A stretch of 64,000 bases of DNA. It comes from Eupeodes corollae. Lineage: Eukaryota > Arthropoda > Insecta > Diptera > Syrphidae. Made by a program: the position numbers and the translations under genes. The notes under the pieces are model-generated. The model had not been told where the DNA came from and searched no databases. It was given only the letters and a program-made list of their open reading frames with translations. This document shows, piece after piece, positions 1 to 12,400 of this stretch (position 1 is its first letter; every line of letters begins with the position of its first letter). The stretch is from positions 68,280,991 to 68,344,990 of the forward strand of contig NC_079149.1 in NCBI RefSeq assembly GCF_945859685.1, given 5' to 3'.

Positions 1-916
1 CTATTGGATTCTCTATATTAAGTATCGTTGAATTATTTTATTTTATTACTATACGTTTAATAAATAGCTTGAAAAAAAGATCTAACAAAAATAAAACATA
101 AAAATTGTAAAATGTTTGTATCTATGGTAGAAGCATAAATTAATATTATTATATAATTTCTATTAATTTGTTAAAAATGTTTTCAATTTGTAAATCAAAT
201 TAACAAATAGACAAAGCAAGATTGCCGTCTGCCAGAAAATAAATTGCTCTCAACAAAATGGTCAAATAAATAATTGGTGGGTTTTATTTCGTATTTCATT
301 ACTTTCTACAAACAAAAATAAAAATGGTAGGTTAAAATTCTATATAAGAAACCTTAAACCTATATAAGAAACCTTTTTTTTTTTATTTGTTCGTTCTTTC
401 ATGAGGACTCTTTGTTGAAAATAAAGCCTTGGAATAGTTAAGAAATCGTAAAAATTTAATTACTTTATTACTTAACTAAATACTATTGGCATCACGGAAC
501 GGTTTTGTCTGTGCTGTAAAAATAATAAAGAATATGTAACGCAATTTAATAAAACTCACAATACATTGCAAACATTTTCTTATTAATCCATACAATACAT
601 TTCTTTTATCTCGAAAAATTTGAATGATTTTCAAACATTTATCAGATAAGTAAGTTGAAATTTTAATAGACAGTTAATCTTGACTTCAAAACTGACATGA
701 AATGTAAAATCGTGTTTTGGCTGTTTTTGAAAAAAAAAATAATTGGAAATAATGGCGCCGGTTCTAAAAAAAAACTGTGAGGATATTGGCCGTATGAGGA
801 GAATTCAACCGCTGTTGCGTGTCCCCGAGAAACTTCTTTGGGCTAGATGTCACCTTTGTTCAAGAGCAAGACACATAAACCACATTCGCCTGTGACTGTT
901 GCGAAAGATGTTGGGA
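1..916. other. AT-rich intergenic DNA, no gene recognised
   Basis: No coding region or RNA gene is recognisable. A 15-base block beginning TATATAAGAA occurs twice, at 341..355 and 361..375. The part from about 745 to 916 is richer in G and C than its surroundings and may be a worn repeat fragment, but I could not assign it to a family. Confidence 0.5.
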
Positions 917-1637
917 GCATTCACAAAACTAGTGGCTACGTAGTCAAAATTCAACTAGCTTTGTGAATGCAAAATTGCACTACAAAGCTAGTACATCCGA
1001 AACTGTCATATTAATGACAAATACAAATATATGAAATAAAAAAACATTTGTGTTTTCAGAACTTATTTTCTTTTCAAATTCAATACAACCAAATAGAAGA
1101 TATAATATGATTGATTTATATTTCTTGATGTTCAAATGGTAGACATGTGCAAGAGGACACAAGCGTCCACAGGTTTTTCTTAAAACAAACCTCTGTCTAT
1201 CAACTCCTACTCTCACCTCCCCGTGGTGAACATCGGGTGCCTAGTACCTCAACTGGAAATTGGGTTCCAACCCCAGTGGAAAATTGTTGGGGGCAGCAAA
1301 CGAGAGAGGTGGGGGGAGGTGTTTCCACTAAGGCACCTCTCCTTATCCAGACGGCAGCGGAGGAATTCCCGAGGAATTCCCAGTAAGGTTGAACTACTTA
1401 GTGAACACCTTATAGGGCTTCTTCGACTTATTCGGAGCCCAGGCTTGTAAGGAGCGGTTTTATCCGGCTCCCCATCCTTGGAGTTATACTTAGGATCTGG
1501 CCCTCCAGGTTGGGGGTTGTGCGTCGGGGTGACTTCCTGGCCACGTAAAAGCTTTCATAGTTGCGAAGCACCAACAAGCCTCGGATACGGACGGATTTAC
1601 TGTTGACAAACAACGCCAACGAATAAAGGACAACGAA

Positions 1638-3096
1638 CTTCGGATATGCACGTGGAATGTTAGGTCTCTTAACAGACCACGTGCAGCCGATGAATTAGCG
1701 GAGGCCCTAGAACGATATAAAGCAGATATCACCGCCATACAGGAAATACGATGGGATGTACCGGGCAAAAAGAGGATGAAAAACTGCGATATTTACTATG
1801 GCGACTGCTACCACGAAAACCAACAGCGCTTATTTGGATGCGGCTTTGTCATTGGAGCCAGACTTAGGCAAGAAGTCTTGAGCTATAGGTGCATCAATGA
1901 GTGCCTCATGACCATACGCATCAAGGCTAAATTCGGCAACATTAGCCTGATATGCGCGCACGCCCCCACAGAAGAGAAAGACGACAACACCAAAGATATG
2001 TTCTTCGAGCTCCTAGACAAAACATAAGAGCAATGTCCTAGCTACGATATTAAAATAGTCCTGGGCGATTTTAATGCCAAGCTAGGAAGGGAAGACTTCT
2101 TTGGTGGAATAATCGGGAAGAACAGCCTGCACGATAACACTTCCGACAATGGATTCAGGCTCATAGATTTTGCTGCGGGGCGGAACGTCATGGTAGCCAA
2201 TACGCGTTTTCCACACTTCAACATCCACGAAGGAACTTGGACCTCTCCAGATTAATCTACCGTCAACCAGATTGACCATATTACGATCGACGCCAGACAC
2301 GCTTTTAGCATTATGGATATACGAACTTTCCGAGGACCTTACATCTACTCGGACCACTACCTCGTTGTAGCCAAGGCAGCACTTCGGATTTCCAGACCCA
2401 AGGCAAAACAGGGAGGTGCTGGGAGAAGGTACAACGTCGAACGGCTACAATCGCCAGAGATCGCCAAATCCTTTTCCGACCGAGTTACAAGTAACCTCTC
2501 TCGAAGTTCTCTGCCGCCAACACAATGTATCGAAAACCAGCGGCAACATTGCCAAGATGCAATCAGAGAAGCCGCCTCTGATGTGCTGGGTTTCAAACAG
2601 CCACCAACAAAGAACCCCTGGTTTGATGAGGAATGTCGGCAGGCAAATGCAGCCAAACAACAGGCACGCAAAGATGCGCTGCATAAAAGGACGAGAGCTG
2701 CTCGTGAGCTCTATGAGCAGAAGAGGCGAGAGGAACGCCGACTTCTCAGAAGGAAAAAGAGATTGCATGAGAAGCGTGCGGTCGAAGATGTTGAGAGGTA
2801 TAAAAGCATGAATGAGGTTCGAAAGTTTTATGAACAGGTGAAACGAAATTCACAGGTACATAAACCTAGAACCGAGGGCTGCAAAGATGAAAGTGGAAAC
2901 ATCATAGTGGAACCGCAGTCAATGCTGAGCATATGGAAGGATCACTTCTGCAGACTGTATAACGGCGACGAAGAACTGAATTCCGCTGTCAGGTAGGATG
3001 ATCCATTCAATATAGACGACGAAAGCCAACAATCCCGTCCTCCCGACTTAGACGAAGTAAAGATTGCCATATCTAAGCTGAAGTCTAATAAAGTAA
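1638..3096 (+). pseudogene. LINE ORF2 N-terminal part: APE endonuclease and linker
   Basis: One reading frame runs from 1638 to about 3096 with in-frame stops at 2025 (TAA), 2253 (TAA) and 2994 (TAG). It shows the endonuclease motifs in order: TWNVRSL, QEIRWD, GDFNAKLG, QIDHITID and SDHYLVVAK. In the family this domain nicks target DNA to prime reverse transcription. A basic, arginine- and lysine-rich stretch (about 2640..2790) follows, then the region that leads into the RT fingers. The frame continues unchanged through all three stops, so they are point mutations rather than frame errors. At the end, the text KLKSNK runs directly into VICERLKP; the conserved RT finger segment that normally separates them is missing. 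Confidence 0.85.
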
Positions 3097-4341
3097 TATG
3101 TGAACGTCTAAAGCCCATCGTCAATAACCTGATAGGTCCTTATCAGTGTGGTTTTAGACCAGAAAAGTCCACAGTCGGTCAAATATTCACATTACGGCAG
3201 ATCCTGGAAAAAAACCCAAAAACAGCAAATCGACACTCACCATCTTTTCATCGATTTCAAGGCCGCATGTGACAGCATCTGCAAGGACTATCTGTATAGA
3301 GCCATGTCTAGTTTTGACATGTTTTCCAAACTCGTCCGTTTGTGCAGGATGACCATGGAGAATTCACGCTGCTCCATAAAGGTTGGAAACAACTCAACAG
3401 AACCTTTCGATGTCAAAAAAGGGTTTAGACAAGGTGATGCGCTGTCATGCGATTTTTTTAACATCGTGCTTGAAAGAATAGTGCAGAGGTCACACGTCAA
3501 CACTAGAGGCACTATCTTTCAAAAGTCTGTCCAATTACTGGCATATGCTGATGACATTGACATAATCGGAAGAACTCAGCGTGATGTCAATGGGGCTTTT
3601 GTGAGTATTGAGGCAGAGGCTGCAAAAATGGGTTTAACGGTTAATGAGAGCAAAACAAAGTACATGCTGTCGTCAAGAAAGGACATACAACACCGACGTC
3701 TTGGTCAAAACGTCACCATCGACAGACATAACTTTGAGGTAGTCAAGGACTTCGTCTACCTAGGCTCCGCTGTAAACGCAAAAAACGACACCAGCGCTGA
3801 GATCAAATGCAAAATAACTCCTGCTACCCGCTGTTTCTTTGGACTAAGAAAGCATTGAGTGGTAAAGTTCTCTCTCGAGGGACTAAAGTGTTGCTATATA
3901 AGACCCTTATCATCCCCGTCCTGCTATACGGTGCGGAAGCATGGACCATGACAAAAGCCGATGAAAGCACCTTGGGTCGCTTCGAGAGAAAAGTTCTTGG
4001 TGTGATCTACGGTCCCGTATACATCGAAGGAGAGTGGAGGAGAAGATGGAACGGCGAACTGTACGGGCTGTACAGTGACGTAGACTTACCCAGAAGAGTA
4101 AAAGTCCAACGACTAAGATGGCTGGGTCACGTAGAGCGCATGGAAACCAATGCTCCGGCCCGGAAAGTCTTCGAATCCGCACCTACAGGACAGCGCAGTA
4201 GAGGAAGACCGCGGATCAGGTGGCGCGCACAAGTGGAAGGTGACCTCACCCAACTTGGAGCGCGAAACTGGAGACATCTAGCTAGGGAACGAGCTAGATG
4301 GAGAAGTTTGTTGGGTGAGGCCCTAGTTCACACAGGACTGT
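3097..4341 (+). pseudogene. LINE ORF2 C-terminal part: reverse transcriptase and tail
   Basis: RT palm motifs are clear: CGFRPEKST, FIDFKAACDSI, KGFRQGDALSCDFF and the catalytic box LLAYADDIDII. Upstream of FIDFK an A-run (about 3208..3214) carries one extra base, shifting the frame. A second shift lies near 3850, where the frame ending FGLRKH gives way to one continuing with LSGKVLSRGTK. The end carries LLYGAEAWTMTK and RLRWLGHVERM, then a GRPRIRW block, and stops at 4341. RT of this kind copies the element RNA at the nicked target. Only frame breaks separate the pieces, so the copy is moderately old. Confidence 0.88.
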
Positions 4342-4639
4342 AGCGCCACCTTAAGGAAGTAAGTAAGATTTATAATTTCATTTAAATTCCGAAAGATTTA
4401 GTTCATTTTGAATTCTTGAGTCCTTACCTAGCAACTGGTTGTAAAACTTCAAAACCAGTGTCTGAGGGGAAATTTCAACTACTTTTGTAATTAAATTTAG
4501 CCAATCAGAATCCCTTCACTACGTAGCCACTAGCTTTGTGAATGCGACCAATGCAATGGTCCAATTGTTACCATCGCTTCATAATTGTTGCTTTTCATAA
4601 TCTTCACTCCTTTTTGCAAACTAACTATGTAGTCACATA

Positions 4640-5965
4640 CCAGTGCTACAAAGTACGGTCCTTGACCTTTTATCTGCGTTGAATGATGACTGTTCAGCCG
4701 GTCCCGATGGTATTCCCCCGATAGTATTAAAAAAGTGTAGTAATGCCTTAGTTGAACCCCTTACCTTCTTATTTAAACTTTCTCTAAAAACAGGCAAGTT
4801 TTCTAACACCAATTTTTAAGAAAGGTAACAAGTCGGATATAAGCAACTACAGGCCCATTGCAAAGCTTTCTTGCAATCCTAAAGTATTTGAACAAGTTAT
4901 TTCTGTAAGTGTAGTATTTTTTAGTAAGAATCTCATTTCCGAACAGCAACATGGTTTTGTGAAAAAGAGATCAACCGTTACAAATCTTCTTACATTCTCA
5001 AACATATGTTCCAACGCTATAGAACAGATTATGAAGTTGACTGTGTATACAATGACTTTTCTAAAGCTTTTGACCAACTAAGCCACGGAATTATTTTATT
5101 TAAACTTAAGGCTCATGGTTTTCCACCATTTTTCTTAGCTTGGACTAAATAATATCTTGAAAACAGATCCTATGAGGTAAAAATTAGAAATTGTCATTCT
5201 CAACCTTTTGTTGCTCAATATGGTGTTCCCCAAGGAAGCCATCTTGGCCCTTTTCTGTTCATCCCTTCTATTAACGATGTGTCGTCATGTCTACGCTCAA
5301 TTGAACTACTCATTTTTGTTGACGACATGAAGATTTTCTTTTACAAGACGACATTAATAGTTTCACATTTTGGTGTAGGAAAAATAGCCTTTCACTGAAC
5401 CCTTCAAAATGCCAGACGATAACTTTTACTAAAAAAACTAATGAGTAGCGTATGTGACTATGTCGCGTCTCTTCATTTAAAGATTAAGGTATTTATTTCG
5501 TATCCAACTTAAAATTTACAATTAACATTGTATTGTTAATAAAGCAAGTTCTATGCTTGGTTTTATAATTGCCATGTTCATCCTTATCTTGAATATGCTT
5601 CGCAGGTATGGATTCCCTATTACGAAATTCATAGAAAACGTTTTGAATCAATTCAACATAATTTCATTTGCTTTGCCCTAAAGGCTCTTCCTTGGGATGA
5701 TCCTTATGATCTGCCTCAATATGAACATCGTATTCTGCTTCTTCAAATGCAATCTCTCCATCAAAGGGGTGTTAATATTGACTAAGTATTTTTTCATCAA
5801 CTTATTAATAGTGAAATTTATGCACCTTATTTGCTATCTTGTGTACATTTGAATTACCGAGGCGGAACTCATCACCTGCGCACATTTGATTTTATACATA
5901 TTGACTTCCATAGAACTAACTATGGGAAGAATGAAGCTTTAAGTGAGCATTTTATATAACTTAAA
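4640..5965 (+). pseudogene. Jockey-like LINE reverse transcriptase remnant
   Basis: Translating all three plus frames gives a run of RT blocks in the right order: GPDGIPPIVLKK near 4700, SNYRPIAKL near 4840, EQQHGFVKKRST near 4945, DFSKAFDQ near 5050 and YGVPQGSHLGP near 5220. A weakened VDDMKIF (near 5320) stands in for the FADD box, and YLEYASQVW lies near 5590. Many frameshifts and stops separate them. It resembles the minus-strand LINEs at 31178..32420 and 61380..63110, especially in the GVPQGSHLGP block. No 5' part (ORF1 or endonuclease) is visible and the exact ends are unclear. Confidence 0.75.
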
Positions 5966-6252
5966 CTGTTTATCGATTGATTTAAATTCAAATAAGGTGG
6001 GATTAAAATCATTGTGTAGAACCAGTGCTCCACTATCGTAGACGTTCTTATTTTATTTTTTGTTCTGTAATAGTTAAATGTTAATTATGTTTTGTATTTT
6101 GTGCGTGTGTTATTGTATAATTGTATTATTTTTACTAACAACTAACACATACACTTATGATGAGCCTCTGATCGTAGTTTGATGCTTGCTATAAGTTTCG
6201 GAAATTCTGAAGTGTAACAAAAAAAATTGAATTTCAAAAACAAACAAAAGCC

Positions 6253-7454
6253 TTGTATATATGTATATTTGAATAGTACTATCATGAAACACAAAATTTT
6301 GTTACGGAAGGAGGACCATGGGGGCGCTGCCTGTTCGAAAATTAAGTGTGGAATCTAAGAGCGACTGGAAGTATAAAAATATTGAAATTAATAAATAAAA
6401 TCAATTACTCAAATTTAAACAAAAATCAGTCGTTGCCAACGTTACCTTCGATTTTTTTTTATTCATACCTATCAATGTATAGAAGGTATGCATATACAAT
6501 ACATTTAATTGTATGTGTCTAGATTTGTTAGCAGAAAATTGTATTCATTTGATTTAAGCTTTGTATATTAATTTGAATAGTACTATCATCGAACACAAAA
6601 TTTTGAAAAGGTATTTGAGTTAAAAGTACATTTTTACCAAGTATTAGTATTTTTTTTTATTTGTCACAAAAACTATCAACTAAATTTTTCTCATAATTTT
6701 ACCAGATGTCAAAAACGTAAACGATAAAACCATTTTTTGTTCGTATAATTTTCTAGGTGAACAATATTTTGTTTTTCAGTTTTTTTGATTTATTAAAAAA
6801 CGTTAATTGGAATTTTTCAAACAAAATATATTTGTTATTCTCAAATTACTCAGCCCTATCATGAATTCCATTGTAATCGGAAATGTTTACTTCTTGAGCT
6901 ATGGACGACGAAGACGCGAACGTACACACGCAAGCACAGAGAACTCTATAAAAATCTTTTATTTCGACTCTAAAGACCTTGAAACGTCGAAAAATGTCAA
7001 CATTTTCAATTTGACAAATCGGACTCATTACAATAACTTCCTATATTAAGATAAAAATGTTCGCACCATTGACGTACTATACATATAGTATGTATATTAT
7101 TAGCATGGGTTAAAAATATTTGGCTCATTTGAAAAAGATTCGAAAAAAATAGGAGAAACTTTAATTTTTCTAATTGGCAACCACAAAAAGTTTACATTTT
7201 AATTTTTCTTAATTTTTTGTCATGTGTGTTTTTTTAAAATGATTTCATTGCCAATCAACCAATCAAACTATCAAAAAAATAAATCATACAAAATATAAAT
7301 AATAACAAAAATGTATTTTTATTGACTCTCTCGAACTTTCACTGAATTTGTATACATTCTTCTATATGAACGAATTGTTTATGAAGTCGTAAAAATGTGT
7401 CAGATCGAGCGTTCCCTCTTCATGATAGTACTATTCAAATATATGTATATACAA
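6253..7454. mobile_element. MITE-like element with 35-bp inverted ends
   Basis: Positions 6253..6287 and 7420..7454 are inverted repeats matching at 33 of 35 bases; both contain TTTGAATAGTACTATCAT. A second, direct copy of the left terminus with its following ACACAAAATTTTG lies at 6561..6606, so two related elements may be nested or one end duplicated. The 1.1-kb interior is AT-rich, and its small ORFs (for example 6807..7049) match nothing I recognise. No transposase is present. Confidence 0.65.
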
Positions 7455-9302
7455 AGACAAAAGTTATGAGTTCTCCAACACGTTCTGGGGTAAATTTGAA
7501 AGGTTGGTTAATCCTTCCCTATTTTCCTAAAGGTCGCACTGTGTTTAAACATGTTAAGGGTATTAAAAACCCCTTAAGCCATAACGATGACCATCAGGTT
7601 ACGCAAAACAAATATTAATACAAGAGCGAAGGAAAAAGAAGAAAGAAAGCATGACAAAAGCTCACGTTATAATATGCTCTCACTAATGATATTTCATATC
7701 TGTTAATTGCCTCTGTTGATACATATCTATAAGTTTTTGCAGTTGTATTATTTTTATCATGTATTGACATTTGTTAGAGTAGGAATAAAGAAGTGGATCG
7801 TTAGTTCGTTTATTTTATTCAAGTGCATCTTCTAAAAGATGTTCTTCATTCAATGATTGCTCAGGAGTTAATATGACATTCTAGCAACTATTTCGAAAAT
7901 TTGAATTCAATTTTAAGTATTACTTACCTTAGTTCTTCAAAATTCAAAGGAAAGTTCCAAATTCATCACATAAAAAACAACAAAATGTGGAATGTCTTTT
8001 TTCATATAATTATTTACAAGGATGGATTTTTACATAGTATATATTCAATTATCCTTTGCATATTTTTTTTATATTCTCATGTAGAATTTTGTAATAATTA
8101 TTATTGTTTCAATTTTTGTTCTCACTTTTACAAAATATGTAAGCATGCAAATTTATCTTATTGTTCTCTTTTTTCTTTTATGTTTGATTGATTAAATAAT
8201 AAAATATCTTCTCTGAATTATTATTGCAGTTAAATCTAAACATTGAAAGTAAAAATTAAATAAAAACAATAATTGGCTAGTACAATTTAGTTAAAATTTG
8301 TATTAAACAAATAAATTTGTGCTTCGGGCGAAACAATAAACAAAATGGGAAAATTAAACAAATGAACAAAAACAAATAAAAATAAATTAATTTAAATTAA
8401 CGATTACAACAGAGAAAATACTTTTTATCATCAAGATAATCTACATTACTTTTTGAGTCATATTTTAATTATTTTTTTCTTTTCAAAAGTTAACTCTCGG
8501 TTCATTTCATATACATGTATATAAATATATAATTAATTTCATTGTAACAGCGAACAACATCAATAGAAACGCTATAAACACTTGTTTTTGTAAGTTTGCT
8601 CACTGAACTATTTTAATAAGAAACTTTGTTTCGCGTAAATAAGCTAGAGTTTACTAACCAATATTTATATACACTGGTCTTTTAATGATTTTGAAAAAAA
8701 AGTGACCAGGGAAATTACTGAATTTACTGTTGCATGCGGCATAAACGATTCATTAATTAATTATTTTTGTATGTATTAATCTTAATTTATTGTAAAGTAT
8801 GTATATTCTCGAAAAAAGACACAAAGAAAAAAAAACAATATTTGTAAAACGATAAAATACTGTATAACAACTTTATAGAAATATCATTAACAAAGCTTTG
8901 GATTGTTAGGATAAATCTTCACTTTTGTTTCGTTTACCTGGTCAACAGGTTGACGAAAACATTTAACAAATAAGAATTTTTTAAACGAAGGAAAATATTG
9001 TATTTCTGATGGTTTGGTGGAATTTCAAATTTAAACGGATGTTAGTAGGGGAAGTATGTTGTTTTTGTAATGGAATAAGAAATCAAATGTTAACAGCTTT
9101 AACTGGTTTGTAACGGGAGCTATGCAACGCACACACAATATTATTATTATTTTTGAGGAAATTCTTTAGTTGTTTGTTTTTTTCTGCTTCTGTTTGTTGT
9201 TATTGAAATTAAAATACCACTACGATAACAATTAAATTGGAGAACGCACACAAATGACTCGCGAATGGTGGGAAGGGAGAGTAGTAAGTGTGCTGTTTCC
9301 TT
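7455..9302. other. AT-rich DNA downstream of the V-ATPase C gene
   Basis: This lies 3' of the minus-strand stop codon at 9303, so the part next to it should be the 3' untranslated region. Several minus-strand AATAAA candidates exist (for example TTTATT at 7808 and near 8785) but none can be chosen by eye. No other gene or repeat is recognised. Confidence 0.4.
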
Positions 9303-9401
9303 TTAGATCTTTGCTGTTTCCACCATGTCGATGTTCAGTTTATAGAACACATATGGATAGTATTCAGCTTGGCCAAATCCTAATCCGGGAATGTCAACAT
9401 T
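9303..9401 (-). CDS. Vha44: Subunit C exon 8 (C-terminus), residues 356-387
   Basis: Starts after acceptor TTTATAG with NVDIPGLGFGQAEYYPYVFY and ends METAKI before stop TAA at 9305..9303. It is separated from exon 7 by 5.2 kb of intron containing a LINE and a MITE. Confidence 0.96.
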   Translation of the reverse strand, partial: NVDIPGLGFGQAEYYPYVFYKLNIDMVETAKI

Positions 9402-12400
9402 CTATAAATAAAAAAAAAGATTATTAAAATATGGCTATTTTATAAAAACTTGCGATTATTTTAAAGCTATCATAAATAAATCAGTTTTAACTTTAATGCT
9501 GTATTTCAATTAATACCTGCATATGCAATGTCAACAATGCTGGATTCGTTAACCATTATTAAGGATTAACGAATCCAGCATTGCTATTTCCTTTTTCATA
9601 AACCAACCAACCCCATTCAACCGAAAGGTTTAAAAACAACCCCGAGCTCATTCCTCGAAGACGCTCAGAAATTCTTTGGGTGTGACTTTATCACACTTCT
9701 CTCGAAAATCAATGATTTCCTGCCTCTATACGAAGCAAACCCCAACGAGACCAGCAAGAAACTCACGTTTCTTGTCTTCTGCATTAAAATATGTACAAAA
9801 CCATAAAACAGCTCAATGTTATTTCGTATAACTTTAGATCTCTCATCTCACATCCTAAACGGATAGCCTTTGAGAAATTCCTTGAGAAGAACAAACCCGA
9901 CTACGTTTTGCACTCCGAGACTAGATTCGCCTCAAAACATCGGTCATTCTTCGAAAAATACTCTCTATTTTGAATGCATAGAGATATTTCGACTAAAACA
10001 GGCACTGCCAATTTAGTTAACTCGTCCTTCCATTTTCGTAAAGTCATTCTTCCCGGTGTATCCGCCTTTGAAGTGACTTGCGTAGTCCTCACTTTGGACA
10101 ACAATGAGAATATTTTTTTTGTGCCCCTTTACAATAGATGTAACGCGTCCTAAACGGACATTAAACATGACCTTAATATACTCAACGCTTTCTGCCAAAA
10201 CCATTCTAAATTTATAATCTGAGGTGATTTCAACGCCCGCCACTAATTATGGCTCGATTTCCTAAACAACAATCAAGGAGCAGCTATTTCAGAGTGGCTC
10301 ATCTCTAACTCGCACACTCACTCCTTTGAAATAATATCTCAACCAACTCCAACATTCCCTAGTACGCCCTCGATCTTCGATTTCTTTATTTTTTCACCCA
10401 ACATCATTTGTAGGATTCCCTCTTTTGAGAATTTCGCTTGCACAGCTATTGTTTCAGACTCTGATCATCTAGCTATTATCCGTCCCCTGTCCGAAATTAA
10501 TATACTAGCTACCACAGCTCCAGATTTTCTTAATCTCAGCAGAATTAACTGGGATATTTTCCAAGGTTCCTTAACGGACAAATTGAAAAATCAAACCCCC
10601 AGTTCATCTTCCAATTTAGACAACCTAGAAATCGATTCTGGTATGAATTTCTTAGAAAATTCCATAACAGACACTCTTGCTGAACAAAAACAACGCCGAG
10701 TTTCCTACTCAAAATACAAAGACCTTCCCGAGCACATAATATCTAATATGTATAAATATCGGAAAAAACTTCTTCAAAGGATATTTCATCGTAGTACACA
10801 TGGAAATGAATACCAAAGTGTTCTTTCTCAACTAAAATGCTTAACAAAAGACTCAACTTCATTAAACCAGGTCCCGATACGTTTAAGCAAATAAATAAAA
10901 TATCCTCTAAATGGTGATCTACAACTCGATGGCAATTCCCTATCGTGTGGCAGAGAAAATGATTACTGCCTTTTCTAATAAATTTGAAAGCAATTTCACT
11001 CCTTACCTTCCCGTTCACCTGCCGACTTCCTGGTTAACGTCAATAGTGAGGTTTCGAGACTAACTTTTCAGTCCTCTGAGCCCCTCACAACATTCTCTGA
11101 GGACAACTCGTCAGTCTTTACGACTATCGACGATTCCTTTACCAATCCACTTGACCTCTTTGAGACAATCCAATGTGGAAGCGCCAAGAAATCGTCTGGA
11201 CTTCATAAAATCTCCAATTTTGTTATAAAAAGACTTCGGTCCATTGCTCTTATTTTCCTCACAATAATCCTTAATAACTGTACCAACAGTTATTTCCCCG
11301 ACAAATGGAAAATAGCAATAATATTACCAAACCCCAAAAATCCAGGAGCAAATAGTGTGAATCACTTTCGCCCTACATCCTTGCTTCCTAATCTCAGCAA
11401 ATTTCTTGAACTGCTAACCCTCAGAAAACTTCGCTCACTAAGCCAGTCACTGGGTCTAATACAGCATAACCAGTTCGGCTTTAAAGCCAAACATTCCACG
11501 TTCAACGCATTGCTGAAGCTTCACGCTTACACAACTTTTGGTCTTAACAAAGACCAAACGACTATAGCTTGCCTGCTTGATATTAACAAAGCATTTGATT
11601 CCGTTTGGAAAGAAGGTCTGGTCTTTAAGCTGAAATCTTTTCAATTTTCTGCCCACCTTGTCCGAATTGTACACAGTTTCCTTTCAAACCGTAAGTTTTA
11701 CGTTAGGAATGTCCTAGCGGTGGTTGCTCAACGATCGGTCATTGGACCTGACTTGTTCAATCTCTACACCTTTGATCGCCCATCAAAATCCCACAAACAA
11801 CGACACTTCTATTTGCTGACGACTCAGTAACGTACAGTACCTCAAGGAGCTCTCAATTATCAACCTCTCCAAAACAGAACTAACGAGTCTCAGAACAGCC
11901 TCAAAGAATGGTTTAGCAAACAAAAGTAATCTATTATCCTTGACCCTCCCTGACAATACTATGGTAAGACCCAAACAAAGCGCGAAATATCTTGGAATCC
12001 ATTTCTCTGAGAGATTTAAATTCAATCAACACGCTAAATATACCCTTCGAAGGCAAACGGTGCCTTCTCTCTCTTACGGGCAATTTAACGCAACGAGGCG
12101 GTCTCCAAACCCGGACGAAGCTCCTGATTTACAAGCAACTCATTCTTCCTATTCTAACCTACTGTTTCCCTACATGGGAAAAGTTTTTGAACGTAAGGTT
12201 CTCCGACCTTGCACTTCTCTCTATAGAAAACCAAATTACGTTCGCTTTTATAGCAATACGCGTTTTTATGAAGCAGCTGGCATTGTGCCAATTGATGCAT
12301 ACCTCTACCTCCTTAGCATTAACATGGTAATGAAAGCTTCGGAACCTTTTACGTAACTGCCGGCCCGCGGCACAACATAGGCTGAAGCAATCAGAGAAGC

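Larger units (their letters stand above)
1125..4366 (+). mobile_element. Non-LTR retrotransposon (LINE), nearly full length, dead
   Basis: A GC-richer unit carries, in order, an untranslated leader with short spurious ORFs (about 1150..1630), an APE-type endonuclease, a reverse transcriptase and a C-terminal block containing RLRWLGHVERM. The 3' end is a short GGAAGTAAGTAAG tail. The flanks GATTTATATTTC (1113..1124) and GATTTATAATTTC (4367..4379) look like a target-site duplication with one indel, which sets the element limits. The clade is not certain: the C-terminal block is common in insect endonuclease-RT LINEs often auto-named craniofacial development protein 2-like. Coding is broken by three in-frame stops, two frameshifts and one in-frame deletion, so the copy cannot move by itself. 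Confidence 0.85.
917..4545. mobile_element. TIR DNA transposon shell, split by a LINE
   Basis: Positions 917..944 (starting GCATTCACAAAACTAG) and 4518..4545 (ending CTTTGTGAATGC) are inverted copies of each other, matching at 27 of 28 bases. This is the signature of a cut-and-paste DNA transposon or MITE. Another copy of the TTTGTGAATGC terminus lies just inside the left end near 958. Nothing between the ends codes for a transposase; the bulk of the interior (about 1125..4366) is a later LINE insertion, leaving roughly 0.4 kb of non-coding element DNA. No clear target-site duplication was found outside the ends, so the superfamily is not assigned. Confidence 0.7.

Noticed and set aside
980..1216. 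78-codon minus-strand ORF
   Set aside because: Runs across the left arm of the TIR element and the LINE junction, so it is a chance frame.
1147..1450. ORFs in the LINE leader
   Set aside because: They lie upstream of the endonuclease in different frames and lack any gag-like motif; treated as untranslated leader.
8672..8715. CACTGGTC sequence similar to the CACTG element terminus
   Set aside because: No matching right end, no protein remnant, and the local GACCAG makes a small chance palindrome.
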